Source: Bacillota bacterium (GTDB lineage Bacteria > Bacillota > DSM-12270 > Thermacetogeniales > Thermacetogeniaceae). Taken from it: a DNA stretch of 64,000 nt. The position numbers and the translations under genes are program-made. The stretch's first letter is position 1. Each line of letters starts with the position of its first letter. The stretch spans positions 20,851 to 84,850 of the forward strand of contig JARYLU010000010.1 in NCBI GenBank assembly GCA_029907475.1. The letters are read 5' to 3'. Below the pieces are notes generated by a model that saw only the letters and a program-made list of their open reading frames with translations, had not been told where the DNA came from and ran no database searches. Positions 1 through 8,071 of the stretch are shown one piece after another.

Positions 1-82
1 CCACGCGCATAATTTCCCACTCGTAGTTGCCGCAAGGGTGCGGCTTTTTCATCCGCACCACATCACCTAAATGGAACCGCAT
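1..82 (-). CDS. DUF951 family protein, N-terminal part (cut by window edge)
   Basis: The minus strand encodes 27 residues beginning [18 protein letters not shown], the diagnostic start of the short (about 65 aa) DUF951 proteins, whose KKxHPCG segment carries one of their conserved cysteines. The ATG lies inside the 3' end of the mscS gene and overlaps it by 20 bp, so the two are probably translationally coupled. An mscS-DUF951 pair is common near the origin of Firmicutes chromosomes. The biochemical function of the family is not known. The C-terminal half lies outside the window. Confidence 0.85.
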   Translation of the reverse strand, partial: MRFHLGDVVRMKKPHPCGNYEWEIMRV

Positions 83-962
83 CGGAGGCACCGTCCTTAG
101 CTCCTTCCTGCTGCCGGGGGATAATTACCCTGCGGGGATAGGGAATTTCAATCCCGACCTGATCAAAAGTCTCCTTAATCCGTTTCCGCAGCTCCCGCCC
201 AACGGCCCACTGCTCCATCGGCTTAACCTTTCCGAAAACCTGCAAGGTAACCCCCGACTCTCCCAATTGCGTGACCCCCAGCACACGGGGCACCTCTAAA
301 ATCACCCCGGGTTTTTCCCCCGCCACTTCGCGGCAAAGGCGATCGATGACCTCAATCGCCCTCCCAAGGTTTTCTTCATAGGCGACATCCACTTCAACCA
401 GAACCCCCATCCCCCCGCGGGCATAATTTGTCACCTGCTTGATCTCCCCATTGGGGATAATGTGGAGCTCTCCCGTCCACTGCCTGATCTTGGTGACACG
501 CAGCCCCATCTCCTCTACCGTCCCGGTCACCCCGGCGGCGGTCACGTAATCGCCGACCGCGTACTGGTCTTCGAAGAGGATAAAAAACCCGGTGATCACG
601 TCCCGCACAAGGTTTTGGGCCCCGAAACCAACGGCTAAGCCCACAATTCCCGCCCCTGCCAGCAAGGACGCGGTATTCACGCCAAGTTCAGCGAGGACCA
701 TGATCCCCCCGACAAAATAGAGCAAATAACGGAGCAGGCTCCGGGCCAAACCCCTGACGGTATTAATGCGGCGCTCGTCCCAGTCGCCCGGGATCCGGTC
801 CGGGCGCAGGACCCCTTCGATCAAACGCCGGCCGAGCCTTCCCGCCAGTACCAGGCCCGCCACAATCAGGGCGATCCGGAGGATAACTACCCCGTACCCT
901 GTGAGGTCCGCCGCGGAGAACGATGTCAGCAGTTCGGTCCAGAGTTCCATAAATTTAGACAT
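63..962 (-). CDS. mscS: MscS-family small-conductance mechanosensitive channel
   Basis: This 299-residue membrane protein would open under membrane tension and release solutes on osmotic downshock. Three hydrophobic helices are visible (about residues 20-45, 70-95 and 97-122). The third is the Gly/Ala-rich pore helix with [20 protein letters not shown], typical of MscS, followed by the [16 protein letters not shown] stretch that opens the cytoplasmic beta domain. The length is close to E. coli MscS (286 aa). It overlaps the downstream DUF951 gene. In many Firmicutes this pair sits near parAB, consistent with the parAB locus elsewhere in the window. Family assignment is firm; physiological role is inferred from the family. 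Confidence 0.93.
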   Translation of the reverse strand: MSKFMELWTELLTSFSAADLTGYGVVILRIALIVAGLVLAGRLGRRLIEGVLRPDRIPGDWDERRINTVRGLARSLLRYLLYFVGGIMVLAELGVNTASLLAGAGIVGLAVGFGAQNLVRDVITGFFILFEDQYAVGDYVTAAGVTGTVEEMGLRVTKIRQWTGELHIIPNGEIKQVTNYARGGMGVLVEVDVAYEENLGRAIEVIDRLCREVAGEKPGVILEVPRVLGVTQLGESGVTLQVFGKVKPMEQWAVGRELRKRIKETFDQVGIEIPYPRRVIIPRQQEGAKDGASDAVPFR

Positions 963-1273
963 CTATGTTCCATTCCTTCAAATTCAGGCCTTCCCCCGGT
1001 TGTTCGGACTCACCTGCTTCAGGGTCCAGACTCCGGCCCCGGCCGCTCCCCCGCAAGGCGAAACCAAAGCGAAACCCCGGAGCCATAAGAAGAAGGCCTG
1101 CATATAGTTTCCTTTCGTAACTGCCTTGAAAAATATGATCCGGTCATCCTTGCGCTCGCTCCCGGACTCCGGTCGGTTGCCAGGCAAGCACTTCCACTCG
1201 CTCCTGATTCCGCTCCCAGCACTCACTGCTGCATTTTCATCCTTCCGGTGGTGCCGCATGAGCGGCATAAGGT
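963..1273. other. Intergenic region rich in dispersed repeats
   Basis: The 311 bp between mscS and yedF contain no convincing gene. Reading frames here run through repeats: an 87-bp sequence found again at 16804-16890 and a stem-loop repeat found again at 27302-27345. Apart from these I see no terminator with a U-tract and no promoter I would defend. Confidence 0.6.
1146..1232. repeat. 87-bp dispersed repeat, copy 1
   Basis: These 87 bp are identical by eye to 16804-16890, in the same orientation. Similarity fades out on the left through a related stretch (TGAAAAATA followed by ATCC in both). The repeat contains short inverted segments such as CCGGAGTCCGG. It lies just downstream of yedF on the minus strand. 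It has no coding capacity of its own that I recognise, although it stays open in one minus frame. Confidence 0.85.
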
Positions 1274-1285
1274 CTAAAGGTAGAT
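1243..1285. repeat. Stem-loop repeat containing the yedF stop codon, copy 1
   Basis: About 43 bp match 27302-27345 with roughly six substitutions and one indel. The core TGCCGCATGAGCGGCA can form a 5-bp stem. In both copies the TAG stop codon of the minus-strand gene lies at the same place within the repeat (1274-1276 here). The yedF end therefore appears to have been supplied by, or conserved with, the repeat. Confidence 0.7.
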
Positions 1286-1861
1286 GACGCGGGGGATTTT
1301 CTGCAGGTAGTCCAGAATGGCATACATGTTGGTGGCCTCCCCCACGCCCAAACTTTCCCGCAACTGATAATAATCGAGGCAGGTGCCGCAGGACAGAATC
1401 TCGGCGCCGTCCTGCTCCAGCTCGTACAGGTAATCTAAAACCGGAGAGCCGGTGCACGTAAGATAAACGCCGCTGTTGAGAAAGATTAAGACCTTCCCCA
1501 ATCCTCCCTGTTCCGTCAAGGCGTAGAAGAAGTTTTTCATCAGAAGCTTCCCCAGCTCCTCGCTCCCCCGGCCAAGGCTCTCGGAGGTTACAAGCACCAG
1601 GAGGCTCTCCTGGGGATCCAGTTCCGGAGAGAAATCCTCCGGCTTCGTAATCCGAATGTAATAGTCTGAACCCTTGTGGTCCACCTCGACTTCACAGGCA
1701 AGGGCGCGGGCCATTTTAACAATATTATCCCGCGCCACTTCGTTATCAACAACCGCCGTGACCTGCTGCCGACCCGAACTTTCCAGCACTTTGCGCGTTA
1801 AAATTACAGGCTGCGGACAACTTAAGCCCCTCACGTCAACGAGTTCGGCCTTTTTCCCCAT
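1274..1861 (-). CDS. yedF: YedF-type selenium-metabolism protein (TusA domain plus DsrE-like domain)
   Basis: The 195-residue protein has an N-terminal TusA/SirA-like domain with the motif DVRGLSCPQPV (CPQP at residues 15-18; Cys15 would be the persulfide or perselenide carrier). A C-terminal DsrE-like domain follows, with Cys residues in ILSCGTCLDYY. This architecture is the selenium-metabolism protein YedF found next to selD in selenium-using anaerobes. It starts directly after the selD stop codon (1 bp between them), so the two are one operon. The role is probably sulfur or selenium relay; the exact reaction is not established for the family. Its final codon and stop lie in a dispersed repeat. 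Confidence 0.88.
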   Translation of the reverse strand: MGKKAELVDVRGLSCPQPVILTRKVLESSGRQQVTAVVDNEVARDNIVKMARALACEVEVDHKGSDYYIRITKPEDFSPELDPQESLLVLVTSESLGRGSEELGKLLMKNFFYALTEQGGLGKVLIFLNSGVYLTCTGSPVLDYLYELEQDGAEILSCGTCLDYYQLRESLGVGEATNMYAILDYLQKIPRVIYL

Positions 1862-1862
1862 C

Positions 1863-2921
1863 TTATTTCCCCCTCACCATAATCTTGCCCGTTCCCCGTC
1901 CGGTTACGCGCCCGATGACGCGGGGGCGCGGAACCCCCTCCCGGCGCAAGGCGGCTAAAAGGTCGTCCTTTTGCGGCTCAGGAACGGCAATCAGCAGGCC
2001 GCCGGAGGTCTGCGGGTCGTAGAGAAGATCTTGTTCAGCAGAAGAAACCTCTCCGGCCAGCTCCACAAAAGGAGCGAAGTGATCCCTGTTCCGGTAGGCC
2101 CCTGCGGGAACGATCCCCTCCCCGGCCAGCTCCCGCACCCGGGGCAGAAGGGGAAGGGAGTCAACCTCGACCTCAACATCTACGCCGCTGCTAAAAGCAA
2201 GCTCCCGGAGGTGCCCCAGCAGCCCGAAGCCCGTAATATCTGTACAGGCAGTAACTCCCACCTGCCGCATCGCCCGCCCCGCGGCAGCGTTCAGGGTCGC
2301 CATCACTTCCCCCAAAACCCTTTCCTCACGCCGGCCGAGCAGCCCCCCCTTGAAAGCGGTAACGAGAATCCCTGTCCCGAGGGGCTTGGTGAGGATCAAA
2401 TAATCCCCTCCCCGCGCCCCCTGCTTGGTGATGATTTCGTCGGGGTGAACCGTTCCCGTAACGGCAAGCCCGTACTTCGGCTCCTGATCCTCCACGGAGT
2501 GGCCTCCCAGCACCACCGCTCCCGCCTCGGCGACTTTGTCGCTTCCCCCCCGCAGGATCTCGCGCAGGGGCTCCATCCCCAGCGCACAGGTGGGATAAGC
2601 CACGATATTCAAGGCGGTCAAAGGAACTGCTCCCATCGCGTAAATATCGCTCAGGGCATTTGCGGCAGCAATCTGCCCGAAGAGGTAAGGGTCATCCACA
2701 ACAGGTGTAAAAAAATCCACCGTCTGGACGAGGGCGAGATCCGGGCGGATCCGGAAAACTCCGGCGTCATCCGGAACCCCGCAGCCGACCAGAAGATCTG
2801 GGTGTTCAAATCCCGGTAAATCTTGCAAAATCTCCGCCAGGGCCCCCGGCCCCAGTTTTGCCGCTCAACCCGCAGCCTGCGTATACGCCGTTAACTTGAT
2901 CTCCTCCCGTTTTTTCTGCAT
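1863..2921 (-). CDS. selD: Selenide, water dikinase (selenophosphate synthetase), selenocysteine-containing
   Basis: SelD makes selenophosphate from selenide and ATP, the selenium donor for Sec-tRNA and selenouridine. A conventional call would start near 2828, but the same frame continues upstream through a single TGA (2865-2867) to an ATG at 2921 preceded by GAGGTGAGAAGGG. Reading TGA as Sec gives residues 10-22 as LTAYTQAAGUAAK, which matches the family's catalytic loop: Sec19 takes the place of E. coli Cys17, and Lys22 corresponds to the essential lysine. The protein is then 352 residues, the usual family length. selA, selB and tRNA-Sec are present in this window, so UGA decoding is expected. 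It is operonic with yedF. Confidence 0.93.
2840..2867 (-). promoter_or_regulatory. Putative bacterial SECIS hairpin after the selD UGA
   Basis: Downstream of the UGA (2865-2867), after a 12-nt spacer, the mRNA can form a GC stem GGGCC/GGCCC (2848-2852 with 2840-2844) closed by a GGG loop, with one extra G-U pair at its base. Position and size resemble bacterial SECIS elements, which bind SelB just 3' of the Sec codon. The loop identity needed by this organism's SelB is unknown. Confidence 0.5.
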
Positions 2922-3129
2922 CCCTTCTCACCTCGCTTCTTGAAGCCGCGTCCCCCCGCCTGCCGGGTCATCCCGGGAGCCAAGGCAACCCCGCCACCCC
3001 CTGCCCCCGGCCCCAGCCGGGTCAGTCGACGCTGCCCTCTCTTCCCCCTTCGCCCGTCCGGCGTGAAGGACAGATGAGGCCTCCGAAAAATACTGCGCCG
3101 GGCTCCCCCTCGGGATCGCCCGCAAAAAG

Positions 3130-3843
3130 CTAAACCGCTCTGAAGAAGTACTGCAGTGCCGGAGCGGCCGCGTTCCAGCCCTGCGTAAAATACGGAACCA
3201 GCAGGGAGTTGCGCCAGGAATTGGCGAAGGCTTCTCCCCAACCCCCCGCAGCAGGAAGGCCCAGGGCGAAGCTGAGCACAATGGGGTTTAACATCCCGAT
3301 CACCACGACCAACCCCAGCGCCCTCGTTACGAGTCCGAGCCCCAGCCCTGCCAGGCGGTTAATGCCGCCCAGGAAAAAGAGGTGGGCCACCCTTGTGATG
3401 AATGCCGCAAGAAGCCCCACCAGATAACCAAAAACCGCCCAGATCAAGAAAAAGGCGATCAGTTTCACGATGGCACCGGCGAGCAGTTGCGCCAGCGCGG
3501 AACCCCCGATGCCGGATTTCAAACCCAGCCAGGGTTCCCAGAGCGCCGGAGGAAAACCCGTTGGGAGTGCACCCGCCGGGCCGGCCGACCCAACGGGAAT
3601 AGCTGCCGTGAACCCACCCCCGGGAACTCCGGCGCAAAAGGGGATGAGGATGCGCGTCAGGATCTTTTCCATCCCCAACCGCTCGCCCAAAAATCCCGCG
3701 AAAGGCAGGTAATACAATCCCGCCAGCCAGATTCCCCCGAAAAAACCGAAAAGGCCACCCGCTGTGCTGATTAAGCCCCGGCGGTAGCCTCCCCAGGCTC
3801 CGGCCGCCAGGAGAAGCAAAACCACTGCATCCAGGAGATTCAA
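3130..3843 (-). CDS. CvpA family membrane protein
   Basis: The 237-residue protein is very hydrophobic, with about five membrane segments. It opens with MNLLDAVVLLLLAAGAWGGYRRGLISTAGG, which fits CvpA (colicin V production) proteins, as does the G-rich membrane segment near residues 140-160. The biochemical role of CvpA is poorly defined; links to envelope integrity and secretion are reported for the family. It lies upstream of selD on the same strand, with a gap of about 210 bp that holds no visible gene. A proline/glycine-rich insert around residues 73-100 is longer than usual. Confidence 0.75.
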   Translation of the reverse strand: MNLLDAVVLLLLAAGAWGGYRRGLISTAGGLFGFFGGIWLAGLYYLPFAGFLGERLGMEKILTRILIPFCAGVPGGGFTAAIPVGSAGPAGALPTGFPPALWEPWLGLKSGIGGSALAQLLAGAIVKLIAFFLIWAVFGYLVGLLAAFITRVAHLFFLGGINRLAGLGLGLVTRALGLVVVIGMLNPIVLSFALGLPAAGGWGEAFANSWRNSLLVPYFTQGWNAAAPALQYFFRAV

Positions 3844-4059
3844 AACAATTCCCCCTTGAGCACCGCAAAAAGCCGCCCAAAAACTGCGGTCCCGGGTACT
3901 CCATGTCTGGCTCTAGCTTACCCAAACTCTTGAGAGATGTCAATGGACAACCCGCTACCGGCGCGGGAAGCAGCCGGCCCGTGCCGTCCGGCCCGGAAGC
4001 GGCGCGGCGGCCGCGCTGTTTAGCTAAAACCCTGGAGAGAAACCGTAAGACGCATAGAA

Positions 4060-4081
4060 CAACAAATGATACTTATTGTTG
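4060..4081. promoter_or_regulatory. Imperfect palindrome upstream of the XRE regulator
   Basis: CAACAA at 4060-4065 and TTGTTG at 4076-4081 form inverted 6-bp arms around an AT-rich 10-bp centre. They lie about 55 bp before the start codon of a small XRE-type regulator in the divergent cvpA/XRE region. This is a plausible autoregulatory operator, inferred from symmetry and position only. Confidence 0.35.
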
Positions 4082-4134
4082 CTTTACACCGGAGCCCTTC
4101 TCCCGCAGTATATTGCGAAGAGGAGGAAAACAAA

Positions 4135-4503
4135 ATGACCAAGAAAAGAGGACTAAACCAGCTTGGAAGAAGGATCCGGAGCCTGCGCCAGCAGTTGGGT
4201 CTCACACAGGAGGAACTGGGAGAACGCGCCCACATCCACTACTCCTACGTCGGGCAGGTTGAGAGGGGAGATAAGATGCCGTCGCTTCGGACCTTGAAAA
4301 GCCTGGCGGCAGCCCTGAACGTAGACCTTCATTACCTCCTGGAAGAACCCGCCTCTTACCAGACAACCGAAGGCCCCACACCCGATGACCTGGCAGAGCT
4401 AAAAACCCTCCTGCGGAGCCGCAGTCCCGCCGAAATCCGCCTCTGCATGGACATCATCCGGCTAATCCTCCAGTTTTTAAACAACCGGAGAAATGAGAGC
4501 TGA
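4135..4503 (+). CDS. XRE-family transcriptional regulator
   Basis: The 122-residue protein starts at the ATG behind GAGGAGGAAAACAAA, a strong ribosome binding site. Residues 8-70 form a Cro/C1-type helix-turn-helix: LGRRIRSLRQQLGLTQEELG, then SYVGQVERGDKMPSLRTL, the standard recognition-helix context. The C-terminal 50 residues are helical and probably dimerise. It resembles the small SinR-like or phage-type regulators common in Clostridia; no target can be read from the context. It is divergent from cvpA. Confidence 0.88.
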   Translation: MTKKRGLNQLGRRIRSLRQQLGLTQEELGERAHIHYSYVGQVERGDKMPSLRTLKSLAAALNVDLHYLLEEPASYQTTEGPTPDDLAELKTLLRSRSPAEIRLCMDIIRLILQFLNNRRNES

Positions 4504-4513
4504 ATGAGCTGCC

Positions 4514-4789
4514 TCACTTATGGCGCAGCTTAAAAAGTTCGGAAAGGGCGTTTGAGCCCCGGGAAATGATGATCCCGGAGAAAAGGTAATCAATAAAGGG
4601 GTACTTTGTCCGGAGGCCCAGGCTCGAAAAGATGCCGACCTCATAAGCAAAGCAGAGGGTGACTCCCACCAGGATCGAAACCAGCTCGGTCGCCCTTTTG
4701 CTGACCAGGTGCCGGAAAATCGCGACCAGAAACTCCACCACCACTGACATAAAGATCAGGGTTTGGAGGGCCTCCATGGGGTTCTCCAA
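4514..4789 (-). CDS. Small integral membrane protein, unknown function
   Basis: Ninety-one residues with two or three hydrophobic segments (about 8-25, 35-55 and 66-80) and a basic C-terminus. The likely start is TTG at 4789, eight bases after AGGAGG; an ATG four codons later is the alternative. It converges on the XRE gene with a gap of 10 bp. I do not recognise the family. Its size and hydrophobicity loosely recall holins, but nothing phage-like is nearby. It is kept as a gene because of the good ribosome binding site and the membrane-protein composition. Confidence 0.6.
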   Translation of the reverse strand: MENPMEALQTLIFMSVVVEFLVAIFRHLVSKRATELVSILVGVTLCFAYEVGIFSSLGLRTKYPFIDYLFSGIIISRGSNALSELFKLRHK

Positions 4790-4900
4790 GGTTTCTCCCT
4801 CCTGCGAAAAACTTCATCCCTAATCTTTATGCGGCCCTCCCCCGTTCAAGACTCCAAACGGCTGCACCCGAAAATTTTCGCGTCAGGCCGCGCTCCGGCT

Positions 4901-5971
4901 TCACTCCGGACACAGGGGGACCGAGTAGCGCTCCCCGAGCACCTGCAGTTCCTTCAGGACCCCCGCGGGTACGGGGATTCCTTCGGCCCTTCGCTTTTCT
5001 TCCCATTCCCACTCAATTTCCCCGGGCAGGTAGATCCGTTCCCGGCCGGCGGCACGGGGAGCCTCTTTGATGTCCCGCACGAGGCGTTCCATCCCCTCCG
5101 AAAAATCCTCCAGGTCAAGGAAAGCTGAGATCTTGAGGGCAGCGAAGAAGTGTCCGACATTCTGCGGCCCATCGAGGCGCCGCAGGTTGCTGACGTAGGG
5201 GCCGAAAGCGGCACCCGCCAGGATTCCCGCGAGCACGTCAACCATCAGGGCGAGCCCGTAGCCCTTGTACTCCCCCATCGGGAGCAGGGTTCCCGAAGCA
5301 GCAGCCCCGGGATCGGTGGTCGGCTCCCCTTCCGGGCCGGTTGCCCAGGTGGGAGGGATCCTTTCCCCCTTCTTTGCCGCCAAAATGATCTTCCCGATCG
5401 CCACGACACTGGTCGCCCCGTCGTAAATAACCGGCCTTTCCCGCCCGGCGGGGACCGCCACGCAAATCGGGTTGGTCCCGAAATAGGGGTCCTTTCCGCC
5501 CCAGGGGGCCATCGACGCCGAAGCGTTGGTAAGGGCGATCCCGATCATGTTTTCTGCCAGCGCCGGCCGGGCGTAAAAGGCCGCGATCCCGAAATGGTTG
5601 GAATGTCGCACCACCGCAACCCCGACCCCGGCCCGGCGCGCCCGTTTGACCGCCTCCTGCATCCCCGCCAGCCCTGCCACCGCGCCCCAGCCGTTGTTGG
5701 CGTCCAGAACGCAGGCAGCGGGGGTCTCCCGCACGACCTCCAGCTTCGTCCGGGGCGCGACAAGGCCCGCCTCCAGGCGCTCCACGTAGAGGGGAAGGCG
5801 AATCACCCCGTGAGAGTCGATCCCCCGCAAATTTGCAGCCACCAGGTTTTCTGCCACGACCGCGCTCTCCGCGGGGTCCACCCCGGCGGCCTCCAGTACC
5901 CGGCGCGCAAAGGCCTCGAGGGTACCGGCAGCAAAGATTTCTTCAGCCTTTTCTTCAGCCACTGACTTCAT
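4901..5971 (-). CDS. Ldh2/malate-dehydrogenase-type NAD(P)-dependent oxidoreductase
   Basis: The 356-residue protein belongs to the Ldh_2 family (PF02615: malate, ureidoglycolate and sulfolactate dehydrogenases), which interconverts 2-hydroxy and 2-oxo acids with NAD(P). Diagnostic segments are the active-site GIDSHG, VRHSNHFG with its conserved histidine, GTNPICVAVP, and the MGEYKGYGLALMVD block near residue 240. The ATG at 5971 was chosen over one 15 codons upstream because GGGAAGGAG precedes it and the family begins there. It is monocistronic as far as can be seen. The substrate cannot be fixed from sequence; it is unrelated to LarA-type lactate racemase. Confidence 0.85.
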   Translation of the reverse strand: MKSVAEEKAEEIFAAGTLEAFARRVLEAAGVDPAESAVVAENLVAANLRGIDSHGVIRLPLYVERLEAGLVAPRTKLEVVRETPAACVLDANNGWGAVAGLAGMQEAVKRARRAGVGVAVVRHSNHFGIAAFYARPALAENMIGIALTNASASMAPWGGKDPYFGTNPICVAVPAGRERPVIYDGATSVVAIGKIILAAKKGERIPPTWATGPEGEPTTDPGAAASGTLLPMGEYKGYGLALMVDVLAGILAGAAFGPYVSNLRRLDGPQNVGHFFAALKISAFLDLEDFSEGMERLVRDIKEAPRAAGRERIYLPGEIEWEWEEKRRAEGIPVPAGVLKELQVLGERYSVPLCPE

Positions 5972-6345
5972 CTCCTTCCCTTCCCCGATTTTACCACAAG
6001 TCGCGCACCCATACATCCTTACTACCCAATGGCACGATCCAGATTATCTTTTGCTCCATTTTTCCAGCTCAACCCCCGGCAACAACAAGCAACATGCGTC
6101 AGGCCAGCAGCAAGCAAACCAAAACAGAGTAAAGATTTTTCTCGTGAAGGATTGGCCGATCGAATAATCCCTATTCCCCTGGGAAGCGATGAACCGGGGA
6201 TTTTCTTTTTTTGTTGAGGGTGGTCCACTTTGGGGGTTGGTATGTTTTACCAGGGCACTTGTTGCAGGAATAACGGTCTCTCTTGCGGAATTTGTATTTG
6301 ATCCCCTGCCAGGTAATGGAGGGCTTGAGAGAAAGGGGCGACAGC
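5972..6345. other. Intergenic region, divergent Ldh2 / NamZ
   Basis: 374 bp without a recognisable gene. Near 6170-6213 a plus-strand segment TCCCCTGG, an 11-nt loop, then CCGGGGA and TTTTCTTTTTTTG looks like an imperfect intrinsic terminator or attenuator ahead of the muramidase gene. I do not recognise a riboswitch class in the leader. Confidence 0.4.
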
Positions 6346-7911
6346 GTGAAAAAATGGATGGTGGCAATGATAATCATGGCGGTCTTGGTGTTCCCGCCCA
6401 ATATGGTACTCCCCGCGAAAGCGGCGGCGTTGCGGTTGGGGAATGAACGGCTGATGGAGGAATACCACCACCTGATCGCCGGGAAAAAGGTCGGACTGGT
6501 CACGAATCAAAGTGGGGTGAACACCCGGGGAGAAAGCACGATTGACGTCCTGGTCCGGGACGCGTCGGTCCGGCTGGTGGCGCTTTACGGTCCGGAGCAC
6601 GGGATTGACGGGACCGCCAAGGCGGGGGAATACGTCGAGTCGTGGGTGCATCCCACGTTGGACATTCCGGTGTACAGCTTGTACGGGCCGACGCGCATGC
6701 CGACCGCGGAAATGCTGCGCGACATCGATGTGCTTCTCTTCGATATCCAGGACATCGGCGCCCGGACGTATACCTATATGTCCACCCTCAATTACTGCAT
6801 GGTCGCGGCTGAAAAGCATAACAAGCCGATCGTCATCCTGGACCGTCCCAATCCGGTCGGCGGCGTAATCGTGGAAGGACCGGTCCTGGAAGAGCCGTTC
6901 AAGTCCTTTGTCGGCGTCGATAATCTACCCATGGCGCACGGCATGACCGCCGGCGAGTTGGGCCTGTTCTTCAACCGCCGGATCGGCGCTGACCTGACAG
7001 TGGTTCCCATGGAAGGCTGGACGCGCGACATGATCTACCAGGACACGGGATTGCCATGGGTGCAGACCTCGCCCAATATCCCGGACCTGGAGGCGGTGTT
7101 CGGCTACATGGCCACCGGGCTGGGGGAGGGGACCGGCATCTTGCAGGCCGATAAGTTCCGGTGGATCGGCGGTACCGGCGTGGATGCCCGGAAGTTCGCC
7201 GACCTCTTGAATCAGGCCGGGCTGCCCGGGGTGACTTTCATTCCCGAGACCCGGGACGCGGCCGGCGGGGTGCGCTTGAACATCGTTGATTACCGCACCT
7301 TCAACCCGGCCCGGACCGGGATATACGCCCTGGCATACGCGCGTACCCTCAACGGGTTCAAGGTACCCAAAAGCAGCGGCCAAAACATCGTCATGTTCGA
7401 TAAGATTATGGGCACGGACAAAATCGGGCAGTACCTGGAGCAGGGGCTTTCCCCGGCTGAGATCGAAGCCCGGTACGCGCCGGCGCTGAATCGGTTCAAG
7501 GCGGAGCGGGAGAAGTACCTCATCTACGGTTACGAGCCGGGCAAGCCGTACACGCCCGGGGCGATCCAGGTGCTGGTCGACGGCCGCCCGGTGGCTTTTG
7601 ACGTCGCTCCGTACATCGATGCCAACAGCCGGGTGATGGTGCCCCTGCGGGCGATCGTGGAAGCCCTGGGCGCGCAGGTGGATTGGGATGCGGGAACCAA
7701 GAGAATCACCATCACCGGGGCGGGAAAGAAAAGCCTGTTCACGGTCGGCAGCACCACCGCCGTATTTAACGGCACCACGGTAACCCTGGATACCTGCCCG
7801 GTGATCAAAAACGGCCGCACCATGGTCCCCGCGCGGTTCACGGCCGAATCGGTGGGTGCCAGGGTCCTGTGGGATGGCGGCACGCGCACGGTCACAATTG
7901 TCAGGCCTTGA
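6346..7911 (+). CDS. NamZ-like exo-beta-N-acetylmuramidase (DUF1343) with C-terminal stalk domain
   Basis: DUF1343 enzymes of the NamZ type remove terminal MurNAc from peptidoglycan fragments outside the cell. The 521-residue form starts at the GTG at 6346 (GAAAGGGG seven bases upstream) and has a signal peptide (residues 1-28, ending PAKAAA). The DUF1343 domain fills about residues 30-400, with GLVTNQSGV, LYGPEHGIDG, FDIQDIGARTYTYMST and LDRPNPVGG. The last 115 residues form a copper-amine-oxidase-N1 'stalk' domain, recognised by two copies of the PxxxxxRxMVPxRxxxE..GAxVxWD pattern. Fusion to a stalk domain suggests display at the cell wall. It is flanked by unrelated genes. Confidence 0.9.
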   Translation: MKKWMVAMIIMAVLVFPPNMVLPAKAAALRLGNERLMEEYHHLIAGKKVGLVTNQSGVNTRGESTIDVLVRDASVRLVALYGPEHGIDGTAKAGEYVESWVHPTLDIPVYSLYGPTRMPTAEMLRDIDVLLFDIQDIGARTYTYMSTLNYCMVAAEKHNKPIVILDRPNPVGGVIVEGPVLEEPFKSFVGVDNLPMAHGMTAGELGLFFNRRIGADLTVVPMEGWTRDMIYQDTGLPWVQTSPNIPDLEAVFGYMATGLGEGTGILQADKFRWIGGTGVDARKFADLLNQAGLPGVTFIPETRDAAGGVRLNIVDYRTFNPARTGIYALAYARTLNGFKVPKSSGQNIVMFDKIMGTDKIGQYLEQGLSPAEIEARYAPALNRFKAEREKYLIYGYEPGKPYTPGAIQVLVDGRPVAFDVAPYIDANSRVMVPLRAIVEALGAQVDWDAGTKRITITGAGKKSLFTVGSTTAVFNGTTVTLDTCPVIKNGRTMVPARFTAESVGARVLWDGGTRTVTIVRP

Positions 7912-7942
7912 TCCCCAAAAGGACACAGGCACGGAAAAGCGC

Positions 7943-7967
7943 GGTTGCCCGGCAGCGGCGGGCAACC
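7943..7967 (+). terminator. Hairpin downstream of the NamZ-like gene
   Basis: GGTTGCCCG and CGGGCAACC form a perfect 9-bp stem with a 7-nt loop, 32 bp after the stop codon. There is no U-tract (ATTGACG follows), so it may act as an mRNA 3' stabiliser rather than a true intrinsic terminator. Confidence 0.5.
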
Positions 7968-8071
7968 ATTGACGATTACCCTGGAGAATAGCGAGAGAAA
8001 AGAGAGGTACTAGCAAAGCTCCACGCATTTTCCAGTAGTTTTCTGCCGGTCCATCTGTTTGAACGCGGAGG

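Noticed and set aside
2922..3129. Possible small genes between selD and cvpA
   Set aside because: Several frames are open because of high GC, but none has a ribosome site, start context or recognisable motif.
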